From: JAYFRL01 sp034925905
GTDB taxonomy: Bacteria; Bacillota; Clostridia; Lachnospirales; Anaerotignaceae
Direction of reading: 5' to 3'
Assembly (NCBI GenBank): GCA_034925905.1
Contig: JAYFRL010000020.1
Span: 23,988-87,987 of the forward strand
DNA: 64,000 nucleotides
Positions 8,560-17,968 of this stretch are shown in pieces. Under the pieces are notes generated by a model. The model was not told where the DNA came from, did not search any database, and saw only the letters and a list, made by a program, of their open reading frames with translations. Both the position numbers and the translations under genes were made by a program. Position 1 is the first letter of the stretch. The number at the start of each line of letters is the position of its first letter.

Positions 8560-9480
8560 TTAATGTAAGGTTTTTCCATTTATTGGCTTTGGCGGATGGT
8601 TTACGCCATACACTCCGCCAATTATAATTGCGGAGCCTATGCCCTGATATATTGTAAAAGATTCTTTAAGTATAAAAACTCCCGCCATTATAGATATAAC
8701 TGTGGTTATATTTGCAAATATAGCTACCCTGCCTGCGCTTACGGCTATAAAAGAATAATTTAAAAGCATAAAGGCCAGCACAGACGATATAACCGACAAA
8801 TAAAACACGCTTACCCAAAACTTAGTATTTTTAAGGGGAATAATTACCATATTAATAAAATCATTCCTGCATTGGAAAATTGCCATGGCCGTAAATATAA
8901 TAGTCCCCAGCGCAAGCATAACATATGTCTTTTCCAGGGGGTGAAAATAAACGGCGGCTTTCCTGCTTAAAACATTAAACGCAGCCGCACTTAAAACCGC
9001 ACCCAGCAAAAACAAAATCCCCGGAAACGAAACACTCCCCATTTTGCTGCCAAAAGTTGTTAAAGCTACTCCTACAACCGAAATAATAGCACAAAACACT
9101 TGAAATGTCGTTGCCTGTTCCTTCAAAAATATTACGCCCAAAAACATTGTTGAAATAGGAATAAGAGAAATTATAATGCCTGCAAAGGACGAGGAAGTAA
9201 GCATTATTCCGTAGCTTTCGCATATAAAATATATTATTGGCTGGGTTAAACCGACTGCCAAAAGTATGGCTATAGGCTTCCCTTTAGGGGAAAATTCTAA
9301 GTGCCTCACAATAATCATAATGTTTAATATAATAAATGCAACCAAAAACCGCATAGCCAAAAGCACAGAAGGGAGAGCCACATCAAAAGCCAGTCTTGAA
9401 AACAAAAAGCTGAGTCCAAAAATAATATTGCTTAAAAGCGCCGCCAGCAAGCCTTTGCTTTCACGAGACAATAAGTCCAC
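8560..9480 (-). CDS. DMT superfamily permease (EamA family)
   Basis: This 306-residue permease has about ten membrane helices arranged as two EamA repeats (roughly residues 10-145 and 155-295). The first has the typical SNIIFGLSFLFSRLAF start, and the second ends with GIGSAIIIGGVYGVN. Members export or import small metabolites; the substrate cannot be read from sequence. The start is a GTG preceded by AAAGGGG. It lies between the pckA 3' hairpin and the FMN riboswitch and shows no clear terminator of its own. Confidence 0.85.
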   Translation of the reverse strand: MDLLSRESKGLLAALLSNIIFGLSFLFSRLAFDVALPSVLLAMRFLVAFIILNIMIIVRHLEFSPKGKPIAILLAVGLTQPIIYFICESYGIMLTSSSFAGIIISLIPISTMFLGVIFLKEQATTFQVFCAIISVVGVALTTFGSKMGSVSFPGILFLLGAVLSAAAFNVLSRKAAVYFHPLEKTYVMLALGTIIFTAMAIFQCRNDFINMVIIPLKNTKFWVSVFYLSVISSVLAFMLLNYSFIAVSAGRVAIFANITTVISIMAGVFILKESFTIYQGIGSAIIIGGVYGVNHPPKPINGKTLH

Positions 9481-9500
9481 CCCCTTTTATATGCAAAATA

Positions 9501-9535
9501 TTATGCTATAGCGACAAAAAAGCTGCTATAGCATA
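9501..9535 (-). terminator. Hairpin downstream of pckA
   Basis: A perfect 12 bp inverted repeat (TTATGCTATAGC and its complement, 11-base loop) lies 8 bases past the pckA stop. On the minus strand it is followed only by a broken T-run (ATATTTTG), so termination may be partial, or the hairpin may protect the 3' end. Confidence 0.45.
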
Positions 9536-9543
9536 ATAAAGAA

Positions 9544-11196
9544 TTATAATTCACTTATAAGCTTTTCAATAGCTTTTGCAGCTTCCTCTGGAAGCTTGTC
9601 AAAGCCGCCATTAATTGTATCTTTAGATTTTACAAACTCAAGCCTATCGGAAAGCCTTGCTACCAACTGCTTTTTATATTTATTATCCTCAAAATCAGGA
9701 ATAAAGCCGTCAACCTCCAAAATTTCAAAATCCGAAAAATGCTGCCATTTCTTAAATTTAGCCGTTCCTTCAACAATGGCTTCAAGACAGCTTAAAGTAA
9801 CTGCCGGCGGTATTTTTTTACCCATAAAAAAACCTGTGTTGAAAATATAGCAATCCACATTCCTTTTTGCAAAGAGCTTCTTAAAGTTTAAATAATCATG
9901 CGAAAGGGGATATGTTCTAAAAGGATTAGCATAAGGCTCAAAAACAAGGGCATCAGGGTCAACTCCAGGAGCAAGCCTTTCGGCTGTTGTTCTTTTTGTG
10001 GCTAATGCCGCTCCCATAACAGAAGCAAGCTCCGCTCCCAAAACCTTTATTGCCGGAGGCATTGTAGGATCTTTCATGAGCCATATAACCGAATTCACAG
10101 GTTCATCAAACTTATCCTCCCTGGCAGGAGACCAGAAACGGGATTTTATCGCACGTCCGTTTCCATTTCTTAAGTCTTCCGTAACTATTACAGTATGGCC
10201 ATCAGTGTCTTTAGTTGCACCGACGTTTTGAACAGTTATAAGATATTTATTATCAGGACTTTCAAGAGGATAATCCTGCGTTTTATCAAAATATGAAGGC
10301 TCTAAGGCAACGGAAGAACCGTCTTCCGTGGAAATTATGAAAGCGTCGTCATGAAGCACGGTTATATCATATTTGCCGTCATGCTTTGCATGGGTCAATG
10401 TAGATTTTCCGCTTCCTGAAAGTCCGAAAACTCCGGAAACATATTTTCTGCCGTTTTTAAGGTTATATCTCTTTTGCCCTCCATGGCATGAAACATACCC
10501 GTTTCTTTCGGCAATACCCCAAGCCAAGGTAAGAGTTCCTTTTTTAAACTCACCAAAATATCTCATGCCTAAAACTGCGGCACAATTATGCAATGGGTCA
10601 AAAAAAGCAAGACCTAACGGATGTTCCGGATGTGTCCATGAAGGGTCCGCAAAAAAATATATGTCCCCTTCATTTTCAAACTTTTTGGATTCCTTATACA
10701 TATTTTCATATTCATCCGTAATAGCTTGAAAATTAAGAAGCCAGTTATACATAAGGTTTTCTTCGCCTTCTGGAATAAGGAGGTGCGCCTTAACCATAAA
10801 ATCCTTATCAAGACCTATATATGATTCGGCATGATAAAGCTTCCTATATCTGGTGTTGTAAACAGCTTCACGTATTTTCCCGCATATCCCAGATAAATTA
10901 ACGCCTTCCTCACCGGCTATTCTCCTTGCGGCTGCTGTTCGCCCCGTAACTGTTCCGTCATTAAACAAAAGTACCTTTGCATCTTCTGGAAGTCCCAATT
11001 CACATGGTCTTTCAATAGGCATATCCGTTACTACCGTTCCCGGGGAAGAAAGCGCAAGCTTATATGCTTCAGATAGTGAATTTACGTTTACAACATTGTT
11101 CCCGTAAAAAGCGGTTTCAATAGTAGTTCTTGCCTGGGATAGTATAGGATTGGCGGCTTTAACCTCATCCCATTTAAAACTTGACACTGTTGACAT
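9544..11196 (-). CDS. pckA: Phosphoenolpyruvate carboxykinase (ATP), divergent
   Basis: The family interconverts oxaloacetate plus ATP and phosphoenolpyruvate plus CO2 plus ADP. In fermentative anaerobes it often runs in the carboxylating direction. The 550-residue protein has the kinase-1a P-loop GLSGSGKST (about residue 262) and an HDD metal-binding pair in the place of kinase-2. The usual LIGDDEHGW signature is replaced by VLHDDAFII, so it belongs to a divergent branch. The N-terminal domain and the C-terminal YANPFRTYPL segment fit the family length. The gene is monocistronic, with a strong promoter and GGAGGCC before the ATG. Confidence 0.85.
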   Translation of the reverse strand: MSTVSSFKWDEVKAANPILSQARTTIETAFYGNNVVNVNSLSEAYKLALSSPGTVVTDMPIERPCELGLPEDAKVLLFNDGTVTGRTAAARRIAGEEGVNLSGICGKIREAVYNTRYRKLYHAESYIGLDKDFMVKAHLLIPEGEENLMYNWLLNFQAITDEYENMYKESKKFENEGDIYFFADPSWTHPEHPLGLAFFDPLHNCAAVLGMRYFGEFKKGTLTLAWGIAERNGYVSCHGGQKRYNLKNGRKYVSGVFGLSGSGKSTLTHAKHDGKYDITVLHDDAFIISTEDGSSVALEPSYFDKTQDYPLESPDNKYLITVQNVGATKDTDGHTVIVTEDLRNGNGRAIKSRFWSPAREDKFDEPVNSVIWLMKDPTMPPAIKVLGAELASVMGAALATKRTTAERLAPGVDPDALVFEPYANPFRTYPLSHDYLNFKKLFAKRNVDCYIFNTGFFMGKKIPPAVTLSCLEAIVEGTAKFKKWQHFSDFEILEVDGFIPDFEDNKYKKQLVARLSDRLEFVKSKDTINGGFDKLPEEAAKAIEKLISEL

Positions 11197-11282
11197 CTAT
11201 TGGCCTCCTTGAAGTTTTATAAATTTATAGCTTTATGTTTAAAAAGTGGGTAACCATTTGAAATTTATAATACAATTATGGT

Positions 11283-11311
11283 ATTATACAATAAAATGTA
11301 TTTTTAATCAA
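11283..11311 (-). promoter_or_regulatory. Sigma-A type promoter of pckA with overlapping dyad
   Basis: On the minus strand TTGATT (11311-11306) and TATAAT (11288-11283) are separated by exactly 17 bases. The -10 forms one arm of an 8 bp perfect inverted repeat, TATAATAC and GTATTATA with a 7-base spacer (11266-11288), which could be an operator. Confidence 0.7.
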
Positions 11312-11345
11312 CAAAAAACCACATCTTTTATAATGGAGAATATCT

Positions 11346-12068
11346 ATGAAGCCTGTTATAATAATCACACCCTCCTACGATGAGGGCACAAATAACTTCA
11401 CATTAAACAAAGCCTACACAGATTATATCGAATCCGCGGGAGGTCAACCCGTTATAATCGGATATGGCGGTAGCCTTCCTGATATTTCGGATGTTTTGTC
11501 GATGGCAGACGGGCTTCTGCTTTCAGGCGGCGTTGACATAAGTCCTCTTTTGTTTGATGAGGAGCCCATTGTTCCTCTTGGGCATATAACCCCCGAAAGG
11601 GATATTTTTGAGCTTGAGATTATCCGGCAGGCAATTGGGAAAAATATGCCCATATACGGAATTTGCAGAGGTATGCAGCTTTTAAACGCAGCCTGCGGAG
11701 GAACCGTTGTTCAGGATATATACGATTTCTACAAAACTAAGCTTAAACATACCCAAAATGCTCCAAAATATTATGCGTCACACACAATAGATATCTCAAA
11801 AAACTCCTTGCTTTTTAGCATAACCGGCAAGGATACAATGACCGTTAATTCATTTCATCACCAGGCCGCCGGGGAAAACGGGGAAAACATAATTAAAACA
11901 GCTTTTGCGAAAGACGGTGTCCCCGAAGCTTTAGAGTATGTAAAAAGCTCTTTTGTTTTAGGGGTCCAGTGGCATCCCGAACTTATGTATGAAAAAGATG
12001 ATACTCAGCTTGAAATAGCAAAAGCGTTTATAACCGCGGCTGATAAATTTAAACGGAGAAAAACCTAA
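11346..12068 (+). CDS. Class I glutamine amidotransferase-like hydrolase (gamma-glutamyl-GABA hydrolase family)
   Basis: This 240-residue protein of the peptidase C26 / PuuD family is predicted to hydrolyse gamma-glutamyl amides. The nucleophile elbow YGICRGMQLLN places the catalytic cysteine at residue 107. The C-terminal GVQWHPEL supplies the His and Glu of the triad. FHHQAAGENG is the usual mid-domain motif. No polyamine genes are adjacent, so the physiological substrate is not indicated. The ATG follows GGAGA by 7 bases, and the MscS gene begins 12 bases after its stop, so the two are probably cotranscribed. Confidence 0.85.
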   Translation: MKPVIIITPSYDEGTNNFTLNKAYTDYIESAGGQPVIIGYGGSLPDISDVLSMADGLLLSGGVDISPLLFDEEPIVPLGHITPERDIFELEIIRQAIGKNMPIYGICRGMQLLNAACGGTVVQDIYDFYKTKLKHTQNAPKYYASHTIDISKNSLLFSITGKDTMTVNSFHHQAAGENGENIIKTAFAKDGVPEALEYVKSSFVLGVQWHPELMYEKDDTQLEIAKAFITAADKFKRRKT

Positions 12069-12080
12069 GGAGGATATCAT

Positions 12081-12926
12081 ATGGAACGCGCGCTTGAAAA
12101 ATTTCTTGAGATTATATCGGATATCGGAACGAAACTTATATATTCGCTTATAATTCTGCTTATTTGCATTATCCTAATAAAATTAAGCAAAGGCTTTATA
12201 AGAAACCTTTTAGATACGCACAATAAAAAAAGCCGGATTGTTGACGAAAGGAGAGCAACCACCGTCTCATCATTAATTTCAAGCATTGTAAAATATTTGA
12301 TATATTTCATAGCTATTTCAAGTATTCTCATCCAGTTTGGCGTATCCTCAAATTCAATAATCGCCGTTGCGGGCGCCGCTTCGGTTGCCATAGGCTTAGG
12401 CGCCCAAAGTTTTATGCAGGATATAATAGCAGGTTTTTTCCTGATATTTGAAGACCAGTTCGGCGTCGGTGATATAGTTAGCATATCAGATAAAACAGGT
12501 GTTGTTGAAGATGTTACACTTAGGACAACCATTGTAAGAGGTTTTTCCGGTGAAGTGTACGTTATACCAAATGGCTCAATAGGTATAGTCACAAACATGT
12601 GCAAGGGCTTTATAAACGAACTTATACGCATAGAAATTGATTATTCCGAAAATGCGGAAAATGTTATAGAAATACTAAAGGATGAAATGAAAAAATCTTC
12701 TTCCCTTATTCCCGGACTTCATGGGGTTCCTCAAGTTTTAGGCATAGACGAAATGAAAGACCAGAAGTTTAGGCTACTTATAATAGCCGAATGCGATATA
12801 AAAGAAAACTACCGCATAGGCCGAGAATTGAAGCTTAAAATAAAAAACAGGCTTGATTCGGAAAACATAAGCGCACCTGTTATAAAAAATGAAACCAAAC
12901 TGATTAAAGAAGATTTGGAGGACTAA
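12081..12926 (+). CDS. Small-conductance mechanosensitive channel (MscS family)
   Basis: This 281-residue MscS-type channel gates under membrane tension to release osmolytes. It has an N-terminal helix and two further membrane helices, then the pore-lining helix rich in Gly and Ala (AVAGAASVAIGLGAQSFMQD, about residues 95-115). The beta domain FEDQFGVGDIVSISDKTGVVEDVTLRTT follows, then the C-terminal alpha/beta domain. The AUG lies 7 bases after AAGGAGG. It is followed by a DUF951 gene one base after its stop, an association seen in other Clostridia and of unknown meaning. Confidence 0.92.
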   Translation: MERALEKFLEIISDIGTKLIYSLIILLICIILIKLSKGFIRNLLDTHNKKSRIVDERRATTVSSLISSIVKYLIYFIAISSILIQFGVSSNSIIAVAGAASVAIGLGAQSFMQDIIAGFFLIFEDQFGVGDIVSISDKTGVVEDVTLRTTIVRGFSGEVYVIPNGSIGIVTNMCKGFINELIRIEIDYSENAENVIEILKDEMKKSSSLIPGLHGVPQVLGIDEMKDQKFRLLIIAECDIKENYRIGRELKLKIKNRLDSENISAPVIKNETKLIKEDLED

Positions 12927-12927
12927 T

Positions 12928-13125
12928 ATGGATTTTTCTGTCGGAGATATAGTTCAAATGAAAAAAGCTCATCCATGTGGCTCAAAAGAATGGGAAATAC
13001 TTAGAACGGGAATAGATTTCCGCATAAAGTGTGTTAAATGTGGGCATATGGTTATGCTTACAAGACAAAAATTTGAAAAAAATGTCAAAAAAACAGTATT
13101 TAAAGCAGAAAATAAAAACCTATAA
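12928..13125 (+). CDS. DUF951 family small protein
   Basis: This 65-residue protein begins with FSVGDIVQMKKAHPCGSKEWEILRTGIDFRIKCVKCGH, the hallmark of DUF951, followed by a basic tail. Three cysteines (CGS, CVKC) could bind a metal. The family has no established function. Its ribosome binding site TGGAGG lies inside the end of mscS and the gene starts one base after the mscS stop, indicating cotranscription. Confidence 0.85.
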   Translation: MDFSVGDIVQMKKAHPCGSKEWEILRTGIDFRIKCVKCGHMVMLTRQKFEKNVKKTVFKAENKNL

Positions 13126-13443
13126 TTTGTACCATATTTAAGATCGCTGCATAATATATAGCATATCCGGTTATTCAAGCAACGTATATTCCAGACATTA
13201 TAATTATCGGTTAAATACAAAAACTAAAATGCATTTCCCGTTTTAGCAAGTATTATAAAACACCATTTAATCAAAAGACAAGAAACCCTCCGCATTACAA
13301 AAAGCACCCCCTGCTTTAAAGGCTTAAAAAAGCATCTTATATTGTCTTAAAAAAATATATCAGATGCAACAAAAGATTCTGCCATCTCTCCCTCTTGTTG
13401 GTTATCAAAAACAAAAGAGCTCCTTTATTAAAGGAGCTCTTTT
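13126..13443. other. Intergenic region, convergent gene ends
   Basis: This AT-rich stretch of about 318 bases lies between the convergent DUF951 and prsA-like genes. Apart from the terminator hairpin at its right end I see no gene, RNA or repeat in it. Confidence 0.6.
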
Positions 13444-13445
13444 TT
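13411..13445. terminator. Bidirectional rho-independent terminator
   Basis: The stem AAAAGAGCTCCTTTA with its full complement has AT-rich flanks on both sides (TTTTTATT on the right). It can end transcription from DUF951 on the plus strand and from the prsA-like gene on the minus strand, with whose stop codon it overlaps. Confidence 0.85.
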
Positions 13446-14397
13446 ATTCTCTTGTAAGGCTTAATTTGTCTAACACTTTTTGGTTTATCTCTATATTTGC
13501 GGCATTTGTCCATTTTTCAAACTCTCCGCTGAAATATTCCTGGGAATTGTTATATTTATATAAACTCTTTACATATTCTCTCGTGGCCTCTGCGTCCGGC
13601 TCTTCGGTGCTTACAAGCTTAAATACATAAAATCCCGCATCGGTTTCTATAACACTGCTCATTTCTCCAGGCTCAAGGTCAACATTTATTCCAAGAGAAT
13701 CTTCCATTTCACCCTTATAATACTCGCTTTCATAGGAATCTCCTCCTAATTCTTTAGCCTTTTCCAAAAAGTCATCGTCTTTCCCTATTGAAAGTATCTT
13801 TTCGGCGTCCTCTTTTGTTTCAAAAATTGCTTCCTGAACCTTAAATTTTGTATACATAGCAGTATATGTCTCGGCATCAGAATCAAAATACGAAGAAAAT
13901 TCATCTTCATCGACTTCATAGCCTTGGGCAATTTCATTATATACTTTAACAAATATAGCTTTCTCCTGCATAATATTGTAAATCTCATCTTCCGTTAAGT
14001 TTATTTCCGCTTTTTGAGCTTCCGAAAACTTACTAATAAGGGAAGTCGCTTCATCCTTAGCTGAGGCAAGCTCATCCTCGGTAAGCGTTATCCCCAATTC
14101 ATTAGCTTTCTGAGCGGAAAGTTTCACCATTTTAACAGTGTTTATAGCTGAATCCTTGGCAACATCTTCGGCTGTACGCCCGTCAAAGTCCGTTTCCCAT
14201 ATATCTTCTCCGCCATTTTCACTGAAATAGCTCTGAGTTTCATATAGATAAAGCTTAAACTCGTTTTCCCCAACAGCGACATCGTTTATTTTTATTATAT
14301 AATCGTCCTTTGATGCAAATATACCCGTGTCTCCACATGCCGTCAGCATAAAAACTGAAACTATCAGCAATATGAAAACGCTTAAAGTCTTTTTCAT
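13444..14397 (-). CDS. prsA: Lipoprotein peptidyl-prolyl isomerase (PrsA/SurA type)
   Basis: This 317-residue secreted foldase has a lipoprotein signal peptide (MKKTLSVFILLIVSVFMLTAC, lipobox LTAC with the lipidated Cys at residue 21). A SurA-like N-terminal helical domain follows (about 35-160), then a PpiC/rotamase-like segment (about 185-285, with ETDAGFYVFKLVS). Members fold exported proteins at the outer face of the membrane. The parvulin domain is poorly conserved here, so isomerase activity is uncertain while a chaperone role remains likely. It has its own promoter just downstream of mfd. Confidence 0.78.
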   Translation of the reverse strand: MKKTLSVFILLIVSVFMLTACGDTGIFASKDDYIIKINDVAVGENEFKLYLYETQSYFSENGGEDIWETDFDGRTAEDVAKDSAINTVKMVKLSAQKANELGITLTEDELASAKDEATSLISKFSEAQKAEINLTEDEIYNIMQEKAIFVKVYNEIAQGYEVDEDEFSSYFDSDAETYTAMYTKFKVQEAIFETKEDAEKILSIGKDDDFLEKAKELGGDSYESEYYKGEMEDSLGINVDLEPGEMSSVIETDAGFYVFKLVSTEEPDAEATREYVKSLYKYNNSQEYFSGEFEKWTNAANIEINQKVLDKLSLTRE

Positions 14398-14435
14398 ATC
14401 ATCACCCGTAAAAGAAAAATAATTGAATTTGTTTT

Positions 14436-14464
14436 ATTATACCATCATATTTGCCGTAATACAA
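14436..14464 (-). promoter_or_regulatory. Sigma-A type promoter of the prsA-like gene
   Basis: On the minus strand TTGTAT (14464-14459) and TATAAT (14441-14436) are separated by 17 bases. The promoter sits in the 71-base gap after mfd, so the foldase gene can be expressed independently. Confidence 0.62.
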
Positions 14465-14468
14465 AGCA

Positions 14469-17400
14469 TTAAATAGAGTTTAAAAAAGATTTAATATCCT
14501 GGAAAACGGTTTTTGTTTCTGTATCTTTTAGTTTTATCGTAAAATAAGGATTTTCTGAAGCTGTAAACATATATTTTCCTTTGTTTCCCAATATCAGATT
14601 TGTTATGGTTTCCGGTGGAATGTTTGCGTCAGGCCTAAAATAAACAACTATATTTTTTTGCTTTTGTGCTATGTTTGTTATTTTATAGGTATGAGCCAAA
14701 GCCCTAACAAGCGCTATTTCAAGCAAAACCGAAACGGCCTTTGGCGGGTCTCCAAAGCGGTCTATTATCTCGTCACATACGTCTTCATAATTCGTTTTGT
14801 TTCTTATGGAGGCTATTTTTCTGTATATATCAAGTTTTTGCTCTTCGCTTTTTATATAAAACGAAGGTATATAAGCGTTTATGTTTATATCTATTGACGT
14901 ATCAAATTCCTCTTCCTTTATATCTCCGGTTATATCCGAAACGGCCTCATTTAAAAGGCGACAATACATATCATAGCCAACAGATTCCATATGCCCATGC
15001 TGCTCCGCTCCCAAAAGGTTACCCGCACCCCTTATTTCAAGATCGCGCATTGCTATCTTGAAACCCGAACCAAACTCCGTAAATTCCCTTATTGTCTGAA
15101 GCCTCTTTTCCGCAACTTCGCGAACAGCTTTATCTTTCCTGTACATAAGATAGGCATAAGCCATTTTGTTTGACCTGCCTACCCTCCCTCTAAGCTGGTA
15201 AAGCTGTGCAAGCCCCATTTTATCCGCATCCTGTATTATTATTGTATTCACGTTCGATATGTCCAGTCCTGTTTCTATTATTGTCGTGCATACGAGAACG
15301 TCTATAAGCCCATCTATAAAATCCTTCATAATGGCTTCAAGCTCGTGTTCCGACATTCTTCCGTGAGCATAAGCTATGCTGGCTTTTGGTACAAGCTTTG
15401 ACAGCCTTGCTGTAACTTCCGATATGTTTGAGATCTTATTATGAAGATAATAAACCTGCCCGCCTCTTGCAAGCTCCCTGTTTATCGCCTCTTTAACAAA
15501 CTCAGGGTCGTTTTCCATAACAAAAGTCTGTATAGGGAAACGCTCAAGCGGGGGCTCCTCAAGTATGCTCATGTCCCTTATACCGGTTAAGCTCATATGC
15601 AGCGTCCTTGGGATTGGCGTTGCCGTAAGCGTTAATACGTTCACGTTTTCCTTAAGGTTTTTAAGCTTTTCTTTGTGTGAAACACCAAAACGCTGCTCTT
15701 CGTCCACAATTATAAGACCTAAATCCTTAAATTTAACATCCTTGGACAAAAGCCTGTGCGTCCCTATAACTATATCAACCAAACCTTTTGATAACTCTTC
15801 AACCGTCCTTTTTTGCTCCGTCTGCGTTTTAAACCTGGAGAGCATATCAACACTTACAGGGTAATTCCTAAGTCTTGTCATAAAGGTATTATAATGCTGC
15901 TGCGCAAGTATGGTTGTGGGAACCAAATAACAAACCTGTTTCCCGTCGGTAACGGTTTTAAAGGCGGCACGTATTGCCACTTCCGTTTTCCCATAGCCTA
16001 CATCTCCGCATATAAGCCTATCCATTATTTTCCCGGACTCCATGTCGTGTTTAACGTCTTCTATTGCAAATGTTTGGTCTTCGGTTTCCTCGTAAGGGAA
16101 GGTTTCCTCAAATTCTTTCTGCCAGAGAGTGTCCTTTGAATATGCAAAACCCCTTGCGTTTTGCCTTTTGGCGTATAGGCGCACCAAATCCTCCGCTAAA
16201 ACGGATACGGCTTCTTTTACTCTGCTTTTCGTCCTTGCCCAGTCCTGACCGCCAAGCTTATTTAAACGCGGTTTTGCCGAATCAGAACCTATATATTTTT
16301 GTATGGAGTTCATTTGACCTGTTGGCACAAAAAGATTTCCGCCGTCGGCATATTTTATTTTTATATAATCTTTGTTTATGCCGTCTACGGTTATTTTCTC
16401 TATACCGTCAAAAATTCCTATTCCGTGGCTGTCATGAACAATATAGTCTCCAACGTGCAAATCCAGATAGCTTTCAATATGCCTGCACTTTTTATTTCTA
16501 TATCTTTGCTTTTTTATAACTCCTCCGCCTAGAAGCTCCTTGTCCGAAAAAACCGAAAAACCTATCTCTGAATATGAAAAGCCTCTTGAAAGAGTGCCCT
16601 TTGAAACAACAACCATTCCAGGCTTTATGGCAAAGTTTTTTATATCGTCTACATATACGGCTTCTATCCCGCGTTCGGAAAATTCTCCCGCGAGTCTTTC
16701 GCCCCTTGTTCTTGAACCGGAAAGTATGAGCGTGCGGCCTTTAGCTTTCTTTATATCCGAAATTTCATCGCAAAACATATCTATCTGCCTGTTGAACGAA
16801 GCCATCGACCTCACGGGAATATCAAAAGTTTCCTTTATTTTAAAGTCCTTTATATTGCGTGAAACAGTCGTTAAAAGAATGTTTTCAAATTTTTCCGCCA
16901 TTTTAAGTATCTGAAAATAGCTGTAAATTACATTTGCCTGGGACGGAAGCATATAACCTCTTGTTATTCTGTTTTTTATACTCTCGCCAAATTCCGAAAG
17001 CACAATTTCACTTTCTTCTTTTATATGATTAGGCTCATCAAAAAATATGAGCGTATCCTTTGGCATATAATCAAAAAGGCTGACGGCATCACCGAAATAT
17101 TCTATAAACCTTGCCGGTGCAGAAATTATCTCACCTTTTTTCAGTTCCTCTATGCTTTCTCCTATATGCTCTTTAAGGTTGTCCCTTTCTTCAAAAAGAG
17201 AATTTTCCTCAAAATGTTTGTATGCCTTTATATAATCCTTTTCTATCTTTTGTGCAGACAATATGGCCTCTTCCCTAGTATAAATAAGCTCTTTTGCAGG
17301 AAATATCTCTGCAAAATCAACTTTCTCCACAGATCTTTGGCTAGCTATATCCATAATCCTTATGGAATCTATTTCATTGTCCCAAAATTCTATCCTTAAA

Positions 17401-17963
17401 GGATATTCTGAAACAGGCGAAAAAACATCTATTATTCCGCCCCTTTGGGAAAACTGCCCTGTACCTTCAATGCTCTCCCTTCTCTCATAACACATAAGCG
17501 AAAGCTTTGCAATAAAAGCGTCCATTTCAATTGTATCGCCCACCTTAAGCGTAAGTATACTTTTCTCAAACGCGGATTTATGCATTAATTTGTCAAATAT
17601 GGATGAAATTGGAATTACAATGACAGGGGTTTCCCCTTTTATAAGAGAATATATAACTTTAAACCGTTTTTTAAGTATATCCTGGCTATGGACATCGGCA
17701 CTATAAAAAATAATATCCTTTGGAGGATAATAAAGCACATCGCTGCAAAAATAGCTTATATCATCAAATATTTCTTTTGCCCTTAATTCATTGTATGTTA
17801 TTATAACAACAGGTCTTTTCGTGTCTTCACCCAAACAATAGGCTATATGAGCCTTTGAAGCGTCCGTCAGGGAAGTTAAAAGAAGAGGCGAAGCTTGCTT
17901 GGATAAAATATTTAAAAGTCTTTTATATTCTCCAAGCTCTGAAAGAAAATTCAGTGCATCCAA
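14469..17963 (-). CDS. mfd: Transcription-repair coupling factor Mfd
   Basis: Mfd is the translocase that removes RNA polymerase stalled at DNA lesions and recruits UvrA. It has an N-terminal UvrB-like module and a CarD-like RNA-polymerase-interaction domain (LHVGDYIVHDSHGIGIFDGI). A RecG-type motor carries Walker A GDVGYGKTE, the Walker B segment IIVDEEQRFG and motif VI QLRGRVGRS. A C-terminal TRCF domain follows. Starts at GTG 17972, ATG 17969 (overlapping the pth stop as TGATG) and TTG 17963 are all in frame. I prefer the TTG because AGAGGTGA ends 5 bases before it. The length of about 1164 residues is normal. It is coupled to pth upstream. Confidence 0.95.
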   Translation of the reverse strand: MDALNFLSELGEYKRLLNILSKQASPLLLTSLTDASKAHIAYCLGEDTKRPVVIITYNELRAKEIFDDISYFCSDVLYYPPKDIIFYSADVHSQDILKKRFKVIYSLIKGETPVIVIPISSIFDKLMHKSAFEKSILTLKVGDTIEMDAFIAKLSLMCYERRESIEGTGQFSQRGGIIDVFSPVSEYPLRIEFWDNEIDSIRIMDIASQRSVEKVDFAEIFPAKELIYTREEAILSAQKIEKDYIKAYKHFEENSLFEERDNLKEHIGESIEELKKGEIISAPARFIEYFGDAVSLFDYMPKDTLIFFDEPNHIKEESEIVLSEFGESIKNRITRGYMLPSQANVIYSYFQILKMAEKFENILLTTVSRNIKDFKIKETFDIPVRSMASFNRQIDMFCDEISDIKKAKGRTLILSGSRTRGERLAGEFSERGIEAVYVDDIKNFAIKPGMVVVSKGTLSRGFSYSEIGFSVFSDKELLGGGVIKKQRYRNKKCRHIESYLDLHVGDYIVHDSHGIGIFDGIEKITVDGINKDYIKIKYADGGNLFVPTGQMNSIQKYIGSDSAKPRLNKLGGQDWARTKSRVKEAVSVLAEDLVRLYAKRQNARGFAYSKDTLWQKEFEETFPYEETEDQTFAIEDVKHDMESGKIMDRLICGDVGYGKTEVAIRAAFKTVTDGKQVCYLVPTTILAQQHYNTFMTRLRNYPVSVDMLSRFKTQTEQKRTVEELSKGLVDIVIGTHRLLSKDVKFKDLGLIIVDEEQRFGVSHKEKLKNLKENVNVLTLTATPIPRTLHMSLTGIRDMSILEEPPLERFPIQTFVMENDPEFVKEAINRELARGGQVYYLHNKISNISEVTARLSKLVPKASIAYAHGRMSEHELEAIMKDFIDGLIDVLVCTTIIETGLDISNVNTIIIQDADKMGLAQLYQLRGRVGRSNKMAYAYLMYRKDKAVREVAEKRLQTIREFTEFGSGFKIAMRDLEIRGAGNLLGAEQHGHMESVGYDMYCRLLNEAVSDITGDIKEEEFDTSIDININAYIPSFYIKSEEQKLDIYRKIASIRNKTNYEDVCDEIIDRFGDPPKAVSVLLEIALVRALAHTYKITNIAQKQKNIVVYFRPDANIPPETITNLILGNKGKYMFTASENPYFTIKLKDTETKTVFQDIKSFLNSI

Positions 17964-17968
17964 AAACA

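Noticed and set aside
12077..12631. 184-codon open frame on the minus strand
   Set aside because: It is fully antisense to the well-supported MscS gene, has no ribosome binding site or family features, and follows the codon periodicity of the sense gene.
16064..16519. 151-codon plus-strand frame inside mfd
   Set aside because: It is antisense to the mfd motor domain with no start signal; one of several such frames over long genes.
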